Assembly: GCA_002713705.1 (NCBI GenBank)
Contig: PAUJ01000015.1
Location: 41,001-64,127, forward strand
Direction: 5' to 3'
DNA from: Flavobacteriaceae bacterium
Lineage (GTDB): Bacteria > Bacteroidota > Bacteroidia > Flavobacteriales > Flavobacteriaceae
DNA: 23,127 bases
Notes under the pieces: generated by a model
What the model was told of the DNA's origin: nothing
Databases searched by the model: none
Seen by the model: the letters and a program-made list of their open reading frames with translations, nothing else
Shown here: in pieces, positions 17,737-23,127 of the stretch
Position numbering within the stretch: position 1 is the stretch's first letter
Layout of the letters: every line of letters starts with the position of its first letter
Program-made: the position numbers and the translations under genes

Positions 17737-17998
17737 GGCTGTATGTATTTAGTTATTTTCTGAGCTTATCATCGACAAGAATTGTAATATCAAAATATTC
17801 ACTTTTGCTTATTGATTTAGTTTTTTGTTTAATCAATAGGTTTTAGAAATCATTTATTTCTTTAAACGCAAAAAAATTATCAGTTGGTATTATAAAAATA
17901 AGATTTTTTAAATCTATAAAAAATATCGGAATTTTCATTTAATATGAGTTGTTAAATTATATATTTACTAATTATTAACTGTTAATTAATGTACTCCC

Positions 17999-18006
17999 TA
18001 ATTTTG
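17999..18006 (+). promoter_or_regulatory. -7 promoter box for prfB
   Basis: TAATTTTG is a full match to TAnnTTTG and ends 10 bases before the ATG at 18017, implying a very short leader. No clear -33 element is visible. The rest of the 280-base gap upstream (17737-18016) is AT-rich and shows no other feature I can support. Confidence 0.38.
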
Positions 18007-18016
18007 GGCTTTAGAT

Positions 18017-19124
18017 ATGATAACAACAGATCAACTTAATGATCTCAGAAAGCGCCTGGATGCGCTAAGGAGGTATCTTTGACGTTGCTGGTAAGCAAAT
18101 AGAAATCGCTAACGACGAAGAAAAAACATACGATCCAAATTTCTGGGACCATCCAAAAGATGCGGAAGCTTTTATGAAAATGCTTCGTACCAAAAAGAAA
18201 TGGATTAGCGACTTTAAGAATGCTGAAGCATTAACCGACGATACAGAAATACTTTATGAGTTTTTTAAAGAAGGGGAAGGTAGCCCTGAACAAGTACAAA
18301 AACGATTTGATGAAGCATTGACTGCAATTGAGGCTTTAGAATTTAGGAATATGCTAAGTGAAGAAGGTGATCACCTTAGTGCTGTTTTACAAATTACGGC
18401 AGGTGCAGGTGGTACCGAAAGTTGTGATTGGGCAGAAATGTTAATGCGAATGTATTTAATGTGGGCAGAAAAATATGATCTTAATGTCAAAGAACTAAAC
18501 TTTCAGTCTGGTGATGTTGCTGGCATTAAAACCGTAACGATAGAAATAGATGGCGAATTTGCTTTTGGATGGTTAAAAGGAGAAAATGGTGTTCATAGAT
18601 TGGTGCGCATCTCCCCTTTTGATAGCAATGCAAAACGACACACAAGTTTCGCTTCCGTTTATGTATATCCTTTGGTGGATGATGCGATTGAAATATCCAT
18701 CAATCCTTCAGATATTTCCTGGGCATTTGCTCGAAGTGGTGGTGCTGGTGGACAAAATGTAAATAAAGTAGAGACAAAAGCAATATTAACACATGCTCCT
18801 ACAGGTATTATGATTCATAATTCTGAAACTAGGTCTCAATTAGAAAATCGAGAAAAAGCGATGCAAATGTTAAAGTCGCAATTGTATGAAATTGAATTGC
18901 GAAAGCAGCAGGCACAGCGAAATGAAATTGAATCTGGTAAAATGGCTATTGAATGGGGATCTCAAATAAGAAACTATGTACTTCATCCATACAAGTTAAT
19001 TAAAGATGTAAGAACAGCTCACGAAACTGGAAATGTAGATGCAGTACTCAATGGAGATTTAGATGGATTTTTAAAGGCCTATTTAATGACTAATGGCCAA
19101 GAAGAAAAAAATGATGAATTATAA
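18017..19124 (+). CDS. prfB: Peptide chain release factor 2 (RF2), with programmed +1 frameshift
   Basis: RF2 recognises UGA and UAA stop codons and triggers peptide release on the ribosome. Translation starts at ATG 18017, reads 21 codons to an in-frame TGA at 18080-18082, and must shift +1 to continue in the frame that runs from GAC (18081-18083) to the TAA at 19122-19124. The product would be about 368 residues, close to the family norm of about 365. The downstream frame holds the anticodon-like SPF motif (in [13 protein letters not shown]) and the peptidyl-hydrolysis GGQ motif (in [11 protein letters not shown]). The shift site AGGAGGTATCTTTGAC differs by one base from the E. coli prfB site. 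The later ATG at 18174 would drop about 50 residues of the N-terminal domain and is not the natural start. It converges with the DUF2911 gene across a shared palindromic terminator. Confidence 0.96.
18068..18083 (+). promoter_or_regulatory. Programmed +1 ribosomal frameshift site in prfB
   Basis: AGGAGG (18068-18073) acts as an internal Shine-Dalgarno element, with a 3-base spacer (TAT) before the slippery CTT (18077-18079), the TGA stop (18080-18082) and a C at 18083. All parts of the bacterial RF2 autoregulatory site are present: low RF2 slows termination at UGA, and the CTT-decoding tRNA slips forward one base to TTT. Confidence 0.95.
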
Positions 19125-19155
19125 AAAAAGCAGCTAATTAATTAGCTGCTTTTTT
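19124..19155. terminator. Perfect palindromic bidirectional terminator between prfB and the DUF2911 gene
   Basis: A 32-base perfect palindrome: six A, a GC-containing core (GCAGCTAA ... TTAGCTGC) and six T, giving a 14-bp stem with a TTAA loop. It starts on the last base of the prfB stop codon and lies 21 bases past the end of the convergent gene at 19177, so it can serve both transcripts. Confidence 0.85.
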
Positions 19156-19176
19156 AAATTTTTATATAATAAAAAA

Positions 19177-20037
19177 CTATTTGTTTACTGGTTTTTTTCC
19201 TTCCCAAATACTTAATGATTTTGTATTAAGCGCTACATAATCATTATTCCCTGCTTCTTTAGCTAATTTTAATGATTCTTTAGCTGCTTTTATAGCTCCT
19301 TTTTTATCTCCTGATTTGGCATAAATTAAAGATTGTTGACGGTAATACCAAAAAGCTGGATTTTTACGCATTTTAATTGCCTTGTCAATCCACATTTTAG
19401 CTTTATCAATGTCTTTACCTGCATTTAAATAATAGACCGCTGCACTATAATAATCACCAGCATTAGGACCATCCATAACTGTTGCTATACTTTCGGTTAC
19501 CTGAGCGTCTGTAAAAAACGAAATGGGTACGCCAACATAAACGTTGTCCCATATAAAGCCTAGAGTTGCTGAATCGTTTGTGATAGAGTCAAATGAAATG
19601 GTAAACGTTTCTACCTTTACAGGCATGGTATTTACATTTGCTTTTACAGATGCTACAACTTTTTCAGTATCCCATTCAGAAGGAACTCCCCAGTTGGAAG
19701 TCTCCGTGTAAAAATATACCTCCCAAGATTGCGCATTTGGTTTGGTGAAAATAGCATAAGTTCCAGCCTTGACTATTTTAGAACCTATTTTTACACTCTT
19801 ATCAAAACTAATCGTGGTATTTTTATTAGCACCTGTTCTCCACATTTCACCGTAAGGAACCAACGTTCCAAATATTTCTCTTTCACGCATCGAAGGCCTT
19901 GAATAAGAAAGTTCTAAACTCGTAAGTCCTACCGTTTGAGTTACTGTTTGAGAGGTACTTGGTTGTGGTGTTTTAACTTGAGCATTTACAGTTGATGTAA
20001 TAGCAAAAACAAAAACGATTATCATTAGTTTTTTCAT
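19177..20037 (-). CDS. DUF2911 family exported protein with C-terminal TPR-like helices
   Basis: A 286-residue protein with a Sec signal peptide (residues 1 to about 19, ending TVNAQ). Residues about 25-165 match DUF2911: LELSYSRPSMREREIFG, then PYGEMWRTGANKNTTISF, GSKIVKAGTYAIFTKP and WGVPSEWDTEKV are typical blocks. Residues about 195-280 form a helical region like tetratricopeptide repeats (YYLNAGKDIDKAKMWIDKA; GDKKGAIKAAKESLKLAKEAG). The family is common in Bacteroidota and has no established function; a periplasmic location is likely. It has its own -7 box at 20071-20078 and a shared palindromic terminator at its 3' end, so it appears to be a single-gene unit. Confidence 0.9.
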   Translation of the reverse strand: MKKLMIIVFVFAITSTVNAQVKTPQPSTSQTVTQTVGLTSLELSYSRPSMREREIFGTLVPYGEMWRTGANKNTTISFDKSVKIGSKIVKAGTYAIFTKPNAQSWEVYFYTETSNWGVPSEWDTEKVVASVKANVNTMPVKVETFTISFDSITNDSATLGFIWDNVYVGVPISFFTDAQVTESIATVMDGPNAGDYYSAAVYYLNAGKDIDKAKMWIDKAIKMRKNPAFWYYRQQSLIYAKSGDKKGAIKAAKESLKLAKEAGNNDYVALNTKSLSIWEGKKPVNK

Positions 20038-20070
20038 AATATTTAGTATTAATTAATTTTTAGATATCTA

Positions 20071-20078
20071 CAAAATTA
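20071..20078 (-). promoter_or_regulatory. -7 promoter box for the DUF2911 gene
   Basis: Read on the minus strand this is TAATTTTG, a full match to TAnnTTTG, 33 bases before the ATG at 20037. A TTTG lies 14 bases upstream (20093-20096), closer than the usual spacing of about 20. Confidence 0.4.
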
Positions 20079-20165
20079 ATCAATACTATTCACAAAGATT
20101 TAAATAATCCAAAAAAACTATTACTTACTGTTAAATATGAATTTATTTTTAAATATTTATCATTT

Positions 20166-20197
20166 TTTGCATTTAATCGATATTTTTAATACTTTTA
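20166..20197 (+). promoter_or_regulatory. Candidate promoter of the 4Fe-4S protein gene
   Basis: TTTG (20166-20169), a 20-base spacer and TACTTTTA (20190-20197) match the Bacteroidota -33/-7 arrangement with one mismatch in the -7 box. Transcription would start near 20204, about 36 bases before the ATG at 20240. Confidence 0.38.
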
Positions 20198-20205
20198 TCG
20201 ATATT
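20172..20205. repeat. Direct repeat with 21-bp period over the promoter (possible operator)
   Basis: Two 13-base copies, TTTAATCGATATT (20172-20184) and TTTTATCGATATT (20193-20205), match at 12 of 13 positions and start 21 bases apart, two helical turns. Each contains the palindrome ATCGAT. One copy lies between the -33 and -7 elements; the other overlaps the -7 box and the expected start site. Confidence 0.4.
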
Positions 20206-20239
20206 ATAAGTGTTTTAATGAATTATTAAATTAGAAGTT

Positions 20240-20458
20240 ATGGGGAATTATAAATGTGTAAACGGGGAATTAACAGTAAAGTTCAACCCGACTAAATGTA
20301 TTCATGCTGAGCATTGCGCCAATGGATTATCTGAAGTATTTAGTACTTCTATTTTACCTTGGATCAATTTAGAAGCATCGTCTCATGATAAAATAATTTC
20401 ACAAATTAAAAGATGCCCCTCAGGTGCATTGAGCTTTAAACATAAAATTTCTGCATAA
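20240..20458 (+). CDS. Divergent 4Fe-4S mono-cluster protein (Fer4_19 type)
   Basis: A 72-residue ferredoxin-like protein. It has the pattern of the divergent mono-cluster family: CIHAEHC (Cys20, Cys26), the LSEVF and PWINLEA blocks, and RCPSGAL (Cys59). Only three conserved cysteines are present in these positions; the extra Cys6 lies outside the usual core, so the fourth ligand is unclear, as is often the case in this family. It is probably a cytoplasmic electron carrier or Fe-S accessory domain; in other bacteria the domain is often found alone or fused to GNAT or CDGSH partners. Here it stands alone with its own candidate promoter, 77 bases ahead of an unrelated coiled-coil gene. Confidence 0.85.
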   Translation: MGNYKCVNGELTVKFNPTKCIHAEHCANGLSEVFSTSILPWINLEASSHDKIISQIKRCPSGALSFKHKISA

Positions 20459-20535
20459 ACTTTAAGAAAAAATTAGTATATCTATGTGTAATTTTTCTCA
20501 AATTGCAATGTTAAAGTTATATGTTAATATAAATT

Positions 20536-21105
20536 ATGAAAAATATTATACAAGCTATATTTCTAGTATTATTCTTTACTAACTTCACTATTCAGGCACA
20601 GCAACTGTCCATCGATGATCAATTTAAGGATCTAATCAATAAATCAAATAGCTATAAAGGCTATAAGGTCGTTAAGAAGGAAAAGTTTTATAAGCTAAGG
20701 AAAAATGTTTCCGATACAATAGCTGTTTTAGAAAATAATATAGTTACAAAAGCTTCTGAAATTGAAAAACAAATTTCTAATATCAATCTGTTAACAGCGG
20801 AATTAGCGTCTACAAAAGAAAAATTAATCATTTCTAAAGAAAAAGAAAATGGCATTTATTTTTTAGGAGTTTTAACCGATAAGTCCACCTATTCATTTAT
20901 GGCATTTAGTTTACTTGGAATATTAACGCTGATTATTATTGTTTTATTTATAAAATATAAAAGTGGATTTGATATTATAAAAACAACAAAAATTAAGCTT
21001 CGTGAAACAGACGATGAATTGGATAATTTAAGGCAACGTTCTTTAGGCAGAGAACAACAATTAAGGAGAAAACTTCAAGATGAAATTAACAAGAAAAAAA
21101 TCTAA
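20536..21105 (+). CDS. Unrecognised exported coiled-coil membrane protein
   Basis: A 189-residue protein with no enzymatic motif that I can see. It has an N-terminal signal sequence (residues 1 to about 22, ending IQAQ), a short polar region with IDDQFKDLINKSNSYKGYKVVKKEKF, a coiled-coil-like stretch (about 55-103), one membrane helix (about 119-140) and a highly charged tail predicted to be helical (about 150-189, ending NKKKI). By charge the tail should be cytoplasmic and the middle region periplasmic. Similar short proteins are common in Flavobacteriia; I recall some carrying a tRNA methyltransferase label, for which this sequence gives no support. It ends 6 bases from the convergent stop of murA. 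Confidence 0.8.
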   Translation: MKNIIQAIFLVLFFTNFTIQAQQLSIDDQFKDLINKSNSYKGYKVVKKEKFYKLRKNVSDTIAVLENNIVTKASEIEKQISNINLLTAELASTKEKLIISKEKENGIYFLGVLTDKSTYSFMAFSLLGILTLIIIVLFIKYKSGFDIIKTTKIKLRETDDELDNLRQRSLGREQQLRRKLQDEINKKKI

Positions 21106-21111
21106 ATATCA

Positions 21112-22422
21112 TTAATTAAACCTTGTTATTTTAGCCCCTATTGCACGTAATCTTTCGTCAATATTTTCATAACCACGATCAATTTGCTCAATATTCTGTA
21201 TAATGCTTGTTCCTTTAGCAGACAATGCAGCTATTAATAATGAAATTCCAGCCCTAATATCTGGAGAAACCATTGTTGTTGCTTTTAATGGATATTCAAA
21301 ATCATGACCTATTACTGTTGCACGGTGGGGATCGCATAGTATTATTTTTGCGCCCATGTCAATCAATTTATCTACAAAGAACAAACGGCTTTCAAACATT
21401 TTTTGATGAATTAAAACGCTTCCCTTTGCTTGGGTAGCAATAACCAAGACAATACTAAGTAAATCGGGTGTAAATCCTGGCCACGTAGCATCTGAAACGG
21501 TTAAAATAGAACCATCAATGTATCCTTGAATTTCATAACTCTCTTGAATTGGAATGTGAATATCGTCTCCAACTTTCTCGACAATAATTCCTAGTTTTCT
21601 AAAGGTATCAGGAATGAGTCCTAAATCTTTCCAGCTTACATTTTTGATTGTTATTTCACTGCGAGTCATCGCAGCTAAGCCGATCCAGCTTCCTATTTCA
21701 ATCATATCTGGAAGTACCCGATGGTGACAACCTTTTAAGACCTTCACTCCTTCTATGACTAATAAGTTAGAACCAATACCCGCTATGTTAGCTCCCATTT
21801 GAACCATCATTTTACATAATTGTTGTAAATAAGGTTCACAGGCAGCGTTATAGATCGTGGTTTTCCCTTTAGCCAGTACTGCAGCCATCACGATGTTTGC
21901 AGTTCCAGTTACCGATGCTTGATCTAATAACATATAGGTTCCTTTAAGTCCGTTAGGTGCCTCAACACCATAAAAACATTCTTCTTTATTATATCGAAAA
22001 GTGGCACCCAGTTTTATAAAACCTTCAAAATGGGTATCAAGCCGTCGTCTTCCAATTTTATCACCTCCCGGTTGTGGAATAAACCCTTTTCCAAACCTGC
22101 TTAATAATGGGCCAACTATCATTATAGAACCTCTTAACGAACTTCCTTCTTCCTTAAATTTTTCAGATTCCAGGTAGTCTAAATCTAACTGATCCGATTT
22201 AAAAGAATAGGATCCTTTTTCAAGTTTATTTACCTTAACACCAAGGTTCCTAAGAATTTCAATTAATTTATTTACATCTCGAATGTCTGGTACATTATGA
22301 ATCAATACTTCTTCATCTGTTAATAAAACAGCACAAAGTATTTGTAAAGCTTCGTTTTTAGCGCCTTGAGGAATAATTTCACCTTGTAACCTATTGCCTC
22401 CTTCTATTCTAAAAGATCCCAT
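21112..22422 (-). CDS. murA: UDP-N-acetylglucosamine 1-carboxyvinyltransferase (MurA) with Asp at the catalytic-Cys position
   Basis: MurA transfers enolpyruvate from phosphoenolpyruvate to UDP-GlcNAc, the first committed step of peptidoglycan synthesis, in the cytoplasm. The 436-residue length is slightly above the usual 418-430. Visible landmarks are the Lys22-Asn23 pair in GAKNEAL, Arg97 in SSLRGSI, the mobile loop PGGDKIGRRRLD (residues 118-129) and Asp320 in FTPDLLS. In E. coli the loop reads PGGCTIGARPVD, so Asp121 replaces the catalytic Cys115 that fosfomycin alkylates; the other landmarks are kept, so the enzyme should be active. It starts 19 bases after the DUF4290 gene on the same strand, a pairing that I recall as common in Bacteroidota. 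Confidence 0.96.
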   Translation of the reverse strand: MGSFRIEGGNRLQGEIIPQGAKNEALQILCAVLLTDEEVLIHNVPDIRDVNKLIEILRNLGVKVNKLEKGSYSFKSDQLDLDYLESEKFKEEGSSLRGSIMIVGPLLSRFGKGFIPQPGGDKIGRRRLDTHFEGFIKLGATFRYNKEECFYGVEAPNGLKGTYMLLDQASVTGTANIVMAAVLAKGKTTIYNAACEPYLQQLCKMMVQMGANIAGIGSNLLVIEGVKVLKGCHHRVLPDMIEIGSWIGLAAMTRSEITIKNVSWKDLGLIPDTFRKLGIIVEKVGDDIHIPIQESYEIQGYIDGSILTVSDATWPGFTPDLLSIVLVIATQAKGSVLIHQKMFESRLFFVDKLIDMGAKIILCDPHRATVIGHDFEYPLKATTMVSPDIRAGISLLIAALSAKGTSIIQNIEQIDRGYENIDERLRAIGAKITRFN

Positions 22423-22441
22423 AAAAATAACTGTTTTCTAA

Positions 22442-23086
22442 CTAATATTTTTTCCAAGTTCTCCCTTTGGTGTTTTTGTTTGTTTTTAAAGTTTTCTTAG
22501 CACCATAACTTTTATTGTTTTTTAGGATAGTCATCGTGTCCAGAAGTATTTCATCACTTCCTTTTAGGTTTAATTTACCCTCAGAAAGTTCAAATAAATG
22601 ATTAAAAATCACATCATTTTCCACCGTATCTTTATTCCAGTTTAAGAAGCATTTTTTCATGTGATTGGCAATCGTAATCACTAAAGCATCTTTTTTCTCT
22701 CCATCATCCCATCCAATAGCAACATCAATCATTCGTTTTATATTGTTTCCATAAAAACGATATTTTGGAAAGTTTTGAGGATACTCTAAATATTGTGGAT
22801 ACTCTTGTAATTCCTCTCGTTTCGGGATTGGGTAGGGAGAATCTACATCTAACTTAAAGTCAGAAATAATAAATAATTGATCCCAAAGTTTGTGCTGAAA
22901 ATCTGTAACATCACGCAAATGTGGATTTAAGTTACCCATTACAGAAATGATGCTGCTTGCAACTTTATTTCGTTCTTCTTTTGTTTCTTTTGCGATGGCT
23001 TGGTCTACCATTTTTTGAATATGTCTTCCGTATTCAGGTATAATAAGCTTTGGTCGCTCAGAATTGTATTCTATATGATCTATCAA
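22442..23086 (-). CDS. DUF4290 family protein, TTG start
   Basis: A 214-residue cytoplasmic protein without signal peptide or membrane segments. It matches DUF4290: the N-terminal EYNSERPKLIIPEYGRHIQK block, then VMGNLNPHLRDV, a DFKLDVDSPYPIP segment and YGNNIKRMIDVAI. The C-terminal 30 residues are basic and rich in Lys and Asn. The function is unknown. The frame is closed upstream by a stop two codons before the TTG at 23086, and the next ATG lies about 26 residues inside the conserved block, so TTG is the best start and gives the usual N-terminus. It is the gene just upstream of murA and probably shares its transcript; the promoter may lie partly beyond the window edge. Confidence 0.88.
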   Translation of the reverse strand: MIDHIEYNSERPKLIIPEYGRHIQKMVDQAIAKETKEERNKVASSIISVMGNLNPHLRDVTDFQHKLWDQLFIISDFKLDVDSPYPIPKREELQEYPQYLEYPQNFPKYRFYGNNIKRMIDVAIGWDDGEKKDALVITIANHMKKCFLNWNKDTVENDVIFNHLFELSEGKLNLKGSDEILLDTMTILKNNKSYGAKKTLKTNKNTKGRTWKKY

Positions 23087-23127
23087 ATTTTAAGGATAAT
23101 ATTGCAGTATTTTATACGTGCAATGTG

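Noticed and set aside
18080..18082. In-frame stop suggesting prfB is a pseudogene or that the gene starts at 18174
   Set aside because: The stop sits inside a complete RF2 frameshift signal and the +1 frame restores a full-length RF2 of about 368 residues.
19124..19155. Perfect palindrome as a protein binding site or attachment site
   Set aside because: Flanking A6/T6 tracts, a GC-containing stem and the position between two convergent genes fit a bidirectional terminator better.
20536..21105. tRNA (guanine-N1)-methyltransferase, a label I recall on relatives
   Set aside because: No methyltransferase or SAM-binding motif is present; the protein is a signal sequence, coiled coil, membrane helix and charged tail.

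Overview
This window looks like ordinary chromosome from a member of the Flavobacteriia (phylum Bacteroidota), although nothing in it fixes a genus. The DNA is AT-rich. One protein ends in a type IX secretion (T9SS) type A sorting domain. DUF4290, DUF4834 and DUF2911 proteins typical of this phylum are present, several start regions carry the Bacteroidota -7 box (TAnnTTTG), and Shine-Dalgarno sites are mostly missing ahead of genes. No insertion sequence, phage gene, CRISPR array, tRNA or rRNA was recognised.

Layout. 1-1852 (+): the C-terminal third of UvrA, cut by the window edge, then a small T9SS cargo protein. 1963-1997: a strong hairpin between convergent genes. 2083-6175 (-): a glycosyltransferase, a large YfhO-like membrane protein and a small DUF4834 membrane protein. 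6274-8826 (+): an outer-membrane transporter-like protein with a lysine-rich tail, a GNAT-type acyltransferase and a cupin lipoprotein, closely spaced. 8834-11274 (-): two PLP enzymes, an AONS/serine-palmitoyltransferase-fold enzyme and a cysteine-synthase-fold enzyme. As a pair they match the first two steps of sulfonolipid (capnine) synthesis. 11342-13477 (-): an S9 peptidase lipoprotein. 13659-17736 (-): a tight operon of a DUF5117-type zinc metalloprotease, an unrecognised secreted protein and a low-specificity threonine aldolase. 18017-19124 (+): prfB (RF2) with an in-frame TGA and the classic programmed +1 frameshift site. 19177-20037 (-): a DUF2911 protein. 20240-21105 (+): a small 4Fe-4S mono-cluster protein and an unrecognised coiled-coil membrane protein. 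21112-23086 (-): DUF4290 protein and MurA.

How the genes fit together. Much of the window concerns the cell envelope: MurA (peptidoglycan precursor), a probable sulfonolipid pair, a YfhO/glycosyltransferase pair, a T9SS substrate, two lipoproteins and secreted or surface peptidases. In Flavobacterium, sulfonolipids have been linked to efficient gliding, which itself depends on T9SS-exported adhesins, so the capnine-like pair and the T9SS cargo may belong to the same surface biology (inference). 

The most notable points are the near-canonical RF2 frameshift signal in a lineage that rarely uses Shine-Dalgarno sites, the Cys-to-Asp change in the MurA active site that predicts fosfomycin insensitivity, the sulfonolipid gene pair, and a direct repeat spaced 21 bp across the promoter region of the ferredoxin-like gene. 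I found no clearly new multi-gene system. The least explained pieces are the secreted protein at 14704-15321 and the coiled-coil membrane protein at 20536-21105.
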